From contig MU632086.1 in assembly GCA_026770615.1 (NCBI GenBank), positions 15,631-27,837 of the forward strand: DNA of 12,207 nt, written 5' to 3'. Source of the DNA: Pavlovales sp. CCMP2436 (taxonomy: Eukaryota; Haptophyta; Pavlovophyceae; Pavlovales). Made by a program: the position numbers and the translations under genes. Position 1 is the stretch's first letter. Each line of letters starts with the position of its first letter. Under the pieces are notes generated by a model. It saw nothing but the letters and a program-made list of their open reading frames with translations, was not told the origin of the DNA and ran no database searches. Positions 6,076 to 12,207 of this stretch are shown here, in pieces.

Positions 6076-6840
6076 TTAGTCAATATCGGTTAGCTCGCCG
6101 TCTTGAGCCGCTTGCCGCTCTTCCCCGTTGTAAAGCATCTCGTCGTCGGTGGCCCCATCGTGCAGCTCGTCATGCAGGCTGGCGGGGTCGCCCCCGTCCG
6201 GCCCCACTGGGTCGAAGGCCTCGTTGTGATCCTCGTACATTCCCGCGTCGTAGTCGCCGTCGTGGTCCACGTACTGATCGTACCCGTCCGAGCCCGAGCC
6301 GGCGTACCCACCGTCCTCCTCGTCGTAGTGCCCGCCGTAGCGCCCGTGGTAGTCGCCGTAGTCGCGGTTGTGGTCGTCGTCCCGGTCGTAGTCGTATTCT
6401 CCGTCGTCGTCGTCGTCGTCATTGTCTTCCCAGTCATCGTCGCGCTCCGAGTCAGAGTCCCTGTCCGCGTCCCTGTGGTAGGAGTCGCGCCCGACGCTCA
6501 GCTCCTTCTCGCGCGCGTGCTCGGGGTCCCAGCAGCCGCTCTGGCAGCCGAGCGTGGCCGAGCAGTACTCCTCGCTCGCGCCACACCAGCCGTGCGCGCT
6601 GCAACAGGGCGCGCCCGCGCCACACTTGGTCTCGGCCACGTGCTCCGTCCCAAAGTCGCGCCCGCAGCGCCCGTCGGAGCGCATCCCCATCCAGATCCAG
6701 ACGGCCTCCTCGTCCTGCCGGTGAGTGACGTGCACCGCGTAGGCAAAACAGACGAATGTGATCACTAGCCCCGCTACAAGCGTCCGTGGTCGGCGGCCCC
6801 AAGGGCTGCCCTCGCGGTCAGAGAGGTCGCGAGATCGCAT
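6076..6840 (-). CDS. Single-pass membrane protein with hevein-type chitin-binding domain and Asp-rich tail
   Basis: 254 residues, uninterrupted. N-terminal basic stretch (R16, R17, R19), then one hydrophobic segment about residues 20-36, probably a signal anchor (type II) or an uncleaved signal peptide. Residues 56-104 form a hevein domain (chitin-binding type 1): all eight cysteines at 59, 73, 79, 80, 86, 93, 99 and 103, with the CCSxxGWCGxxxxYC signature and the sugar-contact residues S81, W85 and Y92. From about residue 105 to the end the protein is dominated by Asp, Glu, Gly, Tyr and His, with an Asp run around 138-145. Hevein domains bind GlcNAc polymers outside the cell (family knowledge). 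Extracellular or wall/vesicle display of an acidic domain is inference. The first ATG is at 6840; TTTAAAA about 45 bp upstream could be a TATA-like element. No catalytic domain is present. Confidence 0.85.
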   Translation of the reverse strand: MRSRDLSDREGSPWGRRPRTLVAGLVITFVCFAYAVHVTHRQDEEAVWIWMGMRSDGRCGRDFGTEHVAETKCGAGAPCCSAHGWCGASEEYCSATLGCQSGCWDPEHAREKELSVGRDSYHRDADRDSDSERDDDWEDNDDDDDDGEYDYDRDDDHNRDYGDYHGRYGGHYDEEDGGYAGSGSDGYDQYVDHDGDYDAGMYEDHNEAFDPVGPDGGDPASLHDELHDGATDDEMLYNGEERQAAQDGELTDID

Positions 6841-6907
6841 GCCCAACCGGCAGGAGCGGAGGCGGTCGGGTTCCGATCTCGATTTTAAAAACCATGCGCG
6901 GACCCTT
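6841..6907 (-). promoter_or_regulatory. Short upstream region of the chitin-binding protein gene
   Basis: Between the ATG at 6840 and the AT array. The minus strand reads TTTTTAAAATCG about 40-50 bp before the start codon, a weak TATA-like candidate. There is no direct evidence of transcription start. Confidence 0.3.
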
Positions 6908-7045
6908 CTAATAAAAAGTAATAAATATCTAATAAATCTAATAAATAAAACTAATAAATACTGATAAATTATAATAAATACTTATATTTTACAGTACAAT
7001 GGTACGGTGCCCGTACATTATCGTATCGTATATTTACATAATCTC
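6908..7045 (+). repeat. Phased TAATAAA array, copy 1
   Basis: TAATAAA-like A-tracts recur every 9-13 bp from about 6908 to 6980, followed by AATACTTATATTT and ATGGTACGGTGCCCG. The same order occurs at 11957-12095, in the same orientation. It is non-coding. This is the start of a longer AT-rich stretch to about 7510 with many GATAAA/GTTAAAC words. Confidence 0.8.
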
Positions 7046-7550
7046 TTACACTTATGGTAAGAATAATTTGTTGTTTATTGATATTTTGCGTACTTTTATT
7101 AGACTTGTCAGTACTCTGATAAACACTAATAAATATTGGTGAATTGTTATTATACACGGCACTATGTCGTTAGAACCTATACAATCGCGCCCGTGACGTA
7201 GTCACTACTGAATATTGTTAAACATTGGTAAAATTTATTAAAACCTTATTATATACCGCATAATGTCGTTAGTACCTATACAATCGGCGCCCGTGACGTA
7301 GTCACTGAGAAGGCACTACTGAATACTGTTAAACTTTTATAGATACGGTAAAACACTGTTAAACATTGATAAAACACATATAAACCTTTTGATGTACGAC
7401 AGACTGACCTATGAATCTATGTATAGCCCGTATCGTGTCGCAGACACTAAGAAGATATTGATAAACTCTTATATTCTCTGATAGATACTTATCTACTCTC
7501 GACAGTATCGTAAGGCGCTCGTCAAGGCTCGCCCGTGCGACGCATGTCGC
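7046..7550. other. AT-rich intergenic stretch
   Basis: Apart from the tandem duplication at 7158-7345 it contains scattered GATAAAC/GTTAAAC/TAATAAA words and no convincing ORF on either strand. Confidence 0.5.
7158..7345 (+). repeat. Imperfect tandem duplication, about 100-bp spacing
   Basis: 7158-7228 and 7257-7345 share ATGTCGTTAG-ACCTATACAATCG then CGCCCGTGACGTAGTCACT then ACTGAATA-TGTTAAAC. The second copy has an extra GAGAAGGCACT-type insertion. The shared TGACGTAGTCA is itself a near-palindrome. The family is unknown. Confidence 0.85.
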
Positions 7551-7570
7551 TTGCCGGTGCTTATCGGGAT

Positions 7571-7622
7571 GGGGGGGGGTTGTTCATCTTTTGGGGGTTG
7601 TTCATCTTTGGGGGGGGGTTGG
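7571..7622 (+). repeat. G-runs alternating with TTGTTCATCTTT
   Basis: Three G-runs (7571-7579, 7593-7597, 7610-7618) separated by TTGTTCATCTTT(T). A similar arrangement (G-run, TTATTCATATT, G-run, ATATTCATATC) is present at 11-50. Three or more adjacent G-runs could support a G-quadruplex. Confidence 0.6.
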
Positions 7623-7637
7623 AAATTGAACACCCCC

Positions 7638-8061
7638 ATGCTTCTTAACGTATATATTCATCTGAACCCAGCGGACGATACGGACGCAGTCGAACATATC
7701 ATGAAACATTGCCCAGCAACCGCCGACCAACGTGACCTTCGACAAACCGCAATCATAAAAAAACTCGGAGGACTCGGCACCAACTTGGAATTACACGCCA
7801 TCGCCGACTGCACTCAGCCACCCGGACGCGCACGCCGGGAGCGTCTCGATACAGACCCAGGAGCTAGTCGAGGAATGCCTCAAACTGAACCCAAGCTGGG
7901 AGTACAAGACGGGCACCATACGAGGGGTCCTCCTAGCAGCCACTGAAGCTTTAAGCGCCGAAAGAACCAAGCTCATTAAGGGCGATGAGCGCATAAACTA
8001 CCCTGATGACCCAGAGGACACGGAAATCGACCCTTTCAAACCACCAACCCAGCCACCGTAG
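7638..8061 (+). pseudogene. Mobile-element-like ORF 1, one frameshift
   Basis: Starts MLLNVYIHLNPADDTDAVEH in one frame. At about 7808 coding character moves to the next frame (apparent extra T), which continues SHPDAHAGSVSIQTQELVEE and ends FKPPTQPP at TAG 8059-8061. The combined reading is about 140 residues, with an acidic end. The next ORF starts 25 nt later in another frame, an arrangement usual in retroelements. I recognise no conserved domain, so gag-like is only a guess. The plus strand is strongly C/A-rich and G/T-poor, unlike the helicase exons. Confidence 0.5.
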
Positions 8062-8086
8062 AGCAACAACTTGGCAAGCACCTACG

Positions 8087-9137
8087 ATGTCGGCGCGTTC
8101 GCAGCCGTCCTCAGCTGCCGCCATCAACAATACACAGACGCTCAACAAAAACAAAAGAAAGCCAGACTGGCTGCCCAGGGGCGGAATTCCAACCCTCCAA
8201 ACCCCCCCCAACGACCTCGCACAAAAAAGGGTATAGGCATATCCAACCCCCAAACAGGAAATGGAGCCGGAAGCAGCACACTAACCAACAACACTCCAAC
8301 AGAAGATAGAGACGGAAGCAACACACTAACCCTCGACAACCCCTCGAAACGCCCACGCATTCAAAAGGGCCGCCACCGGAAAACCAAGCCAACATCAAAT
8401 GGACACCAGCGAGAGCCTGGGAAATCGAAAAACTCTATGCTACCGTAAACCTCATGGACATGAAGGTTGTGGGTGACGGAACTGTTTCCTCTACGCAGCC
8501 GTGGGAGTCGACGGCAGCGGTGCAAGTCACAAACAAGAGCAGCAAACCTCCGCGAACGAGCCATAGCTCACGCCCGGGCGCTACGCGAAACCGTCCAGAA
8601 CCACTTGGACCTCAGACGGCCCGACGAAGACCCAACAGATTCCTGTGGCAACAGCACCGCTCCCATGTGGTCGATGGCATACCGGGCAAAGAAAGACGGT
8701 TGGTTACACAACAACATGTTCTATATATATATATTAGCGGCTCAGCATGGTTCAACAGGTGTTGTTCAGTCACTGGCTTGGTCGACGTCTACAGCATAGC
8801 AACCATCCTACGGATCGACATAGCAATAGCCACTCACAAGCAAGTGGGAATAGACGTGACTTCAACCTTATTTATTTATATGGCAGGCACAGACCTCAAC
8901 CTACCTCACTCAGCCCATCCACTACCAAATCAACATTTAAGCGTCCAATGGGCGCCACCAGCAGCACCAAGACCAGGGGCACGCAGGCTCCGACAACATT
9001 CACTAGTCACACTGATAAACACACCCAGACAAACAGACCTCGGACCCACGCCCATTCGCGTGATACACAGCAACATCGGCTCACACTACAGAAGAACCAA
9101 ACCACTTATCCCAGGCCAACAACCGCAACCACCTTAG
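8087..9137 (+). pseudogene. Mobile-element-like ORF 2, multiply frameshifted and interrupted
   Basis: Begins MSARSQPSSAAAINNTQTLN. Coding-like stretches then shift frame: a Ser/Thr/Asn-rich part with two related basic blocks (QRPRTKKG and KRPRIQKGRHRKTK, possible nuclear-localisation or nucleic-acid-binding segments); then IKWTPARAWEIEKLYATVNL; then AANLRERAIAHARALRETVQ and a segment ending MAYRAKKDGWLHNNMF. At 8734 a truncated MITE breaks it. After it, a reading to TAG 9135-9137 contains MAGTDLNLPHSAHPLPNQHL. At least two frameshifts plus the insertion make it non-functional. I identify no RT, integrase or transposase motif. Confidence 0.45.
8734..8788 (+). mobile_element. Truncated TTAGCGGCT MITE copy inside ORF 2
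   Basis: Matches 5354-5409: TTAGCGGCTCAGCATGGTTC, then AACA, a diverged GTGTTCACTCA equivalent, and TTGGTCGACGT, where identity ends. It is preceded by TA in a TATATATATA tract. No right arm is found downstream, so it is a 5'-half copy. Confidence 0.8.
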
Positions 9138-9189
9138 ATGAGGAGAGAGTTTTTTAAAATAAGAGGAGGATTATTGAGTCACCCCGCCG

Positions 9190-9267
9190 CCTGAGACTAG
9201 ACCAGGGGTTGGAGATTACCGCCCCCGGCGGTTAGGCGAGCTGCGCATTAGCGCACGTCATTCTAAT
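9190..9267 (+). mobile_element. Possible Helitron-like 3' end, copy Y
   Basis: Follows the decayed ORFs. Hairpin 1: ACCGCC CCC GGCGGT (about 9218-9232). Hairpin 2: TGCGC (9242-9246) ATTA GCGCA (9251-9255). It ends CTAA (9263-9266) then T. It shares GGCGAGCTGCGCA and GTCATTCTAAT with copy X at 390-499, in the same orientation. If correct, the decayed ORFs could be cargo or part of the same element, but that link rests only on adjacency. Confidence 0.4.
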
Positions 9268-9545
9268 TATACGGTTATTTGTCGGCGCGGCGCGCGGCCG
9301 GTACAAACAATGTAAACTGTATGTAAATGCATGGCTCAATAGATTAAAGAACAACACCAGTTTTGAAACACTCAGTTCATAAATAGTCATAAGTAAAAAC
9401 TCAAACCAATTTGAAACGGCGGCTTCGCGGCAGAGACGCCAGCGGCGCCCGTACGTTGCAGCTTGTCCTGCGTCATGCCCCCGCCCCACATGCGCGAGAA
9501 CATCGACATCGCGCGGGCGAGTGCGAGTATTCTCGAGCGTTTGCG
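9268..9545. other. Intergenic, no supported gene
   Basis: The left half is AT-rich. 9480-9545 can be read on the plus strand as MRENIDIARASASILERLRV, which looks protein-like, but it has no continuation past the palindrome cluster. It may be a shard of the same element as the RT fragment downstream. Confidence 0.35.
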
Positions 9546-9547
9546 GG

Positions 9548-9640
9548 TTCCCCGAGACAGTCTCAGCCTGCGCGGTCGCCGAGACAGTCTCGAAAGCCGT
9601 TATTTCGAGATGGTCTCGACTCGAGACTGTCTCAAAATAC
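9548..9640. repeat. Cluster of four GAGACNGTCTC-type palindromes
   Basis: GAGACAGTCTC occurs twice (about 9553 and 9581), then GAGATGGTCTC (about 9608) and GAGACTGTCTC (about 9621). The units also pair with each other: GAGACAGTCTCGAAA is opposed by TTTCGAGATGGTCTC, and GGTCTCGA by TCGAGACT. The region should fold strongly as single strands. Confidence 0.85.
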
Positions 9641-9683
9641 GATCGGCGGCAGGGCTGGGTGCCTTTGCTGTTTCACCTGTTTA

Positions 9684-9981
9684 ACCGTTTTTAAATACGG
9701 TTGTCCATGTTCACCCAAAGGAGGAAGAAAGAGAATGCTGGATCGACGAGGCCCACATCGCCTCCCTCGACGCCCACCGTGGCTTGGTGACACGCAGCCA
9801 CCTGCTCGACGGCGCCCTGACCCCGCACTACGGCGTCATGTGCTACGGCGTCCCAATCAGCTCGGAGGAGTACGTTAAGCTTGCCCTCGCTGGCAAGTGT
9901 GACGAGATTGCCAGCATCTCAAACAAGCTGATCGCAACGCTCAGCTCGTCACACAAGCTATTGAGATGCGAGCGGTGTTGA
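9684..9981 (+). pseudogene. Reverse-transcriptase-like fragment (palm/connection region of a retroelement)
   Basis: The reading frame contains ECWIDEAHIASLDAHRGL and then HYGVMCYGVPISSEEYVKLA, LAGKCDEIASISNKLIATLS and SSHKLLRCERC, ending TGA at 9979-9981. The pattern G(V/I)P(I/V)(S/G)S-EYV---L--K--EI------I--L resembles the segment after the RT catalytic core in a widespread group of DIRS-like or non-LTR retroelement RTs (recalled pattern, not checked). The catalytic FADD-type motif is absent, so this is a fragment. There is a stop upstream in frame near 9683. It is GC-rich, unlike the C/A-rich ORFs to its left. Confidence 0.5.
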
Positions 9982-10502
9982 ACGCAAGCACGAGCTAAGA
10001 GAGGATCAGAGTCCGAGACGCGTGAGCGTCGAAGGCAGCTAGAGAGAGAGAGAGAGAGAGCTAGAGCTACGAAGAGTCAAGATGCAGAGAGCTGCAGTGA
10101 AAGAGCAGTGAGGCGGCGCTGAAGCTGTGTCGCAAGATCTCTTAGTAAGTAAGAGAACCTGATGACATGCGATGAACAGGCAACGAAGCAGCCGTAGAAG
10201 ACTCGAGAAGGGGTCGGGATATTTCAATCCCGGACAGTCCGATAGGGTACCAGACAGAGCCAGGAGTAAGCTCCCGACACCTTCGCCCAATCTGGACGGG
10301 ACCACGTTCAGGTTAAATGAACTGGTACAACTTGAGGAAAAACCCTCGCCTAATCGTGGCCGAGGGGGAGCCAGTTGATGAGAAAAAGCCCCCTTGTCGA
10401 AGGGGGAAACAGCGGTGATGGCGGCATGTCTCGCCGGGGAAGATATCGACAGCGGCGGGAAGCCGGTGGAGTTGTCGACGATCGGAAGCGAGGCCTGTAG
10501 CT
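9982..10502. other. No supported gene; purine-rich and hairpin sequence
   Basis: Contains an (AG)n run (about 10042-10060), an AAGTAAGTAAG stretch, a short GGGAT/ATCCC inverted repeat (about 10214) and a terminator-like stem CCCCCTT-GTCG-AAGGGGG at 10389-10406. It may be retroelement UTR, but I can identify no family. Confidence 0.4.
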
Positions 10503-10890
10503 CGGCTGCGGCCAGGGACGCCGTGGCCAGCAGGTGATGCTGGTGCAGCGCGGCCCGCAGCTCGGCTGCGGCCAGAGGCGCCGAGGCCAGCAGCAGCTGG
10601 CGCGGCGCGGCCTGCAGCTTGGCGGCTGCGGCCAGAGGCGCCGGAGGCAGCAGCAGCTAGCGCGGCGCGGCCTGCAACTTGGCGGCTGCGGCCAGAGGCG
10701 CCGAGGCCAGCAGCTCGGCGGCTGCGGGCCGAGGCGACGCGTCGAGCAGGTGATGCTGACGCGGCGCAGCCTGCAGCTCGGCTGCGGCCAGAGACGCCGT
10801 GGCCAGCAGCAGCTGGCGCGGCTCGGCCTGCAGCTCAGCGGCTGCGGCCAGAGGCGCCGAGGACAGCAGCAGCTGGCGCGGCGCGAGCGG
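10503..10890. repeat. 60-bp tandem repeat array, in-frame on both strands
   Basis: Units begin CGGCTGCGGCCAGAGGCGCC at 10503, 10563, 10623, 10683, 10719, 10779 and 10839: period 60, with one 36-bp unit (24-bp deletion). All steps are multiples of 3. The plus frame gives a 20-residue Gln/Arg/Gly repeat (GCGQRRRGQQQLARRGLQLG). The minus frame gives an Ala/Leu repeat (APRQLLLASAPLAAAAELQA) that is broken by one TAG in the 10623 unit. Confidence 0.93.
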
Positions 10891-11148
10891 ATTGTCCAAT
10901 CGGGATCCTGGACACACACCCTCGATTTTGCAAGGAGGTGGTTCTCCAGGCGAGAGAGGGATGGTCTGGAGCGCCGACAGCGAGAGCATGTCGGCCACAA
11001 GCAGGATGCGCGACGGAGAGCGAAATTTTACCAGAGCGGGAGTCGAAGTTGTAGTTGCCAGAGCGAGAGCTGGAGTTGACGCTACGTCGTCTTCCCCCCC
11101 CTCAACCGAACCTTGGTCGTTGAGGTTGACCGAGATGATGTTGGTCAA
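10657..11148 (-). CDS. Hypothetical Ala/Leu-repeat protein (possible decayed element ORF)
   Basis: Minus-strand reading of 163 codons starting MTNIISVNLNDQGSVEGGED; the frame is open further upstream (LLTIGL before it), so the N-terminus is uncertain. Residues 1-87 are ordinary-looking sequence (Thr/Ala/Pro-rich, ending PGSRLDN). From about residue 88 it enters the 20-residue Ala/Leu repeat and ends at TAG inside the array; past that stop the same frame continues with more repeats, suggesting a recent nonsense change. No domain recognised. It could equally be a chance product of GC-rich repeats, since the plus strand is also open over 10534-11079. Confidence 0.25.
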   Translation of the reverse strand: MTNIISVNLNDQGSVEGGEDDVASTPALALATTTSTPALVKFRSPSRILLVADMLSLSALQTIPLSPGEPPPCKIEGVCPGSRLDNPLAPRQLLLSSAPLAAAAELQAEPRQLLLATASLAAAELQAAPRQHHLLDASPRPAAAELLASAPLAAAAKLQAAPR

Positions 11149-11559
11149 CCCGATGGTGAGTAAGTAGTGGCCCTGCCTGAAGTGCAGCGGCGACGAGGCC
11201 GCTCACCCGCCTCGTACTCCCCCGCCGCTACCGGGGCGCCGGACTTCGACGCATGGTCGACATCGCGCCTGCCGCTTTCTGTGGCGCCATGACCCAGGCA
11301 GTGCCCAACTTCCTTGACATCGTGGACGAGCCGACCGGCACCATCACGCAGCATGCTCGAGCTGCCGCAAGTCGCGCTCGTAGTAGGACGGAACTCCTTC
11401 CTGGACATGCGCGCGCATGGCTGGCGGCCATACCTGCACTTGCCGCGACCAGGCCTCCCCAGACCGCTACCGCCGGCAGGGACAGGCGTTCCTCCGCTGC
11501 TGGCTCGAGATGCAACAGGAGGCTGGCGTCGGTGCTGGAGCGATGATCAACGCAGACCT
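11149..11559. other. GC-rich stretch, coding status unresolved
   Basis: Several overlapping frames are open on both strands, as expected at this GC content. Plus-frame pieces such as MVDIAPAAFCGAMTQAVPNF, ELPQVALVVGRNSFLDMRAH and RQGQAFLRCWLEMQQEAGVG look protein-like but lie in different frames. This would fit a frameshifted gene remnant, with no recognised family. Confidence 0.25.
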
Positions 11560-11611
11560 GCCAACCCGTGTGTGCTACACCTCCCCCCAGAGGTGTAGCA
11601 CACGGGTTGGC
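11560..11611. other. Long hairpin, 22-bp stem
   Basis: GCCAACCCGTGTGTGCTACA through CCTC (11560-11583) is the reverse complement of 11590-11611, except for one extra GT in the left arm. The loop is 6 nt and C-rich (CCCCCA). It could be a tiny fold-back element or an inverted duplication. Confidence 0.92.
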
Positions 11612-11956
11612 GGCCCGCCCGGGCCGGCGGTTAGGCACCTGGCTGGGCGGATACGGCCCGCGGCCCGCGGCCCGCGGCCCCACAACGCGGCTTCGGCTTC
11701 TGCCGGCGGTCTGGCGCAGCGCACCGAGACCGAGGAGGAGATGACGGACGGCTCGAGCCGCGGCCGAGACCGAGGAGGCGACGGGGAGCGACGCCGCGGC
11801 TGAAGGGCCCTCGGCGCGCTGAGATCCAGGTCGACGGGTCCAGGTCGACCTCCAGTGGCGAACCGACGCCGAAGCCCGCCGCCGCGACCCGCATCCCTGC
11901 CGGCATCCGCCGGGCGCCCGCCCGGCCCGCCGAGTCGCGGCCGTAATACTACTGAG
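11612..11956. other. GC-rich intergenic, short direct repeats
   Basis: Contains GCGGCCC triplication at about 11655-11680, CCGAGACCGAGGAGG at 11724-11738 and again at 11764-11778, and TCCAGGTCGAC twice at about 11826-11850. I find no supportable gene. Confidence 0.5.
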
Positions 11957-12095
11957 AAATCTAATAAAAAGTAATAAATATCTAATAAAAATCTAATAAA
12001 AAACTAATAAAATCTAATAAATACTTATAAATGATGATAAATACTTATATTTACGGCACTATGGTACGGTGCCCGCACCTTGTCGTATATTTATA
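11957..12095 (+). repeat. Phased TAATAAA array, copy 2
   Basis: TAATAAA starts recur every 10-11 bp over about 70 bp. Then come AATACTTATATTTACGGCAC and ATGGTACGGTGCCCG, matching 6908-7045 in order and orientation. Similarity ends by about 12095; the remaining 112 bp to the window end show nothing recognisable. Confidence 0.8.
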
Positions 12096-12207
12096 TATAC
12101 TGATAGGGATTCAAGCTGGCGTCTGACTGTTCTGAATGTTTTGCTGGTCTGAGCGCTGCGTCGCCCATTGCCTGCTGCGTGCCTTAGTCGGCTGCGCTGG
12201 CTTGGGC

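Noticed and set aside
6103..6768. 221-residue plus-strand reading rich in valine
   Set aside because: Antisense shadow of the Asp-codon-rich chitin-binding protein gene (GAC/GAT reads as valine on the other strand).
6840..6846. Earlier TTG start two codons upstream of the chitin-binding protein ATG
   Set aside because: Non-ATG initiation is unlikely in a eukaryotic nuclear gene when an ATG follows immediately.
10389..10406. Terminator-like stem CCCCCTT-GTCG-AAGGGGG
   Set aside because: Rho-independent terminators are not expected in nuclear DNA and no T-run follows; kept only as a hairpin.
6908..12095. Treating the two phased AT arrays as LTRs of one 5-kb retrotransposon
   Set aside because: Shared length is only about 140 bp, there is no TG...CA end, primer-binding site or matching target duplication, and the interior contains unrelated fragments in mixed states.

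Overview
The window is nuclear DNA of a eukaryote that I cannot name. It holds a spliceosomal-intron gene for a conserved mRNA-export helicase, an intronless-looking gene for a chitin-binding membrane protein, and a dense layer of transposon debris. The exons are GC-rich. The intergenic and intron DNA alternates between GC-rich, AT-rich and long poly-G/poly-C stretches. One intron appears to use a GC donor. Nothing here (operons, Shine-Dalgarno sites, tRNAs, rRNA) points to a prokaryote or an organelle.

Layout. Bases 1-922 are the last, incomplete intron of the helicase gene (minus strand). They contain G/C tracts, a 117-bp repeat that recurs inverted at 2661-2777, and a structured repeat end at about 390-499. 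Bases 923-3762 (minus) hold five exons of a Dbp5/DDX19-type DEAD-box helicase; they join into 332 codons that carry motifs Q to IV. The C-terminal part (motifs V and VI) is not in the window. Its introns hold a 19-bp minisatellite next to a retroposon-like A-tailed tail, (TA)n, a 22-bp palindrome and an acceptor-bearing tandem duplication. Bases 3790-4117 are a TA-flanked, pogo-like MITE only 27 bp upstream of the helicase start codon. Beyond it (about 4391-4458) lies a frameshifted second copy of the helicase 5' end. Two further TA-flanked MITEs follow (4838-5324 and 5354-5543), then a second copy of the A-tailed retroposon tail (5597-5695, minus).

Bases 6076-6840 (minus) encode a 254-residue single-pass membrane protein with an eight-cysteine hevein-type chitin-binding domain and a long Asp-rich tail. 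Bases 6841-7637 are AT-rich, with about 10.5-bp-phased TAATAAA arrays and a tandem duplication. Bases 7638-9137 (plus) are a C/A-rich, frameshifted pair of mobile-element-like ORFs, interrupted by a truncated MITE. They are followed by a two-hairpin end closing in CTAA-T that resembles a Helitron 3' terminus. Bases 9684-9981 are a reverse-transcriptase-like fragment. Bases 10503-10890 are a 60-bp repeat array open on both strands. Bases 11560-11611 form a long hairpin. Bases 11957-12095 repeat the phased AT array.

Only two ordinary host genes are supported: the helicase, which acts in mRNA export at the nuclear pore, and the membrane chitin-binding protein. They are not functionally linked in any obvious way. 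The notable aspect of the locus is how many different repeat families have accumulated in and around the helicase gene, including in its promoter and introns.
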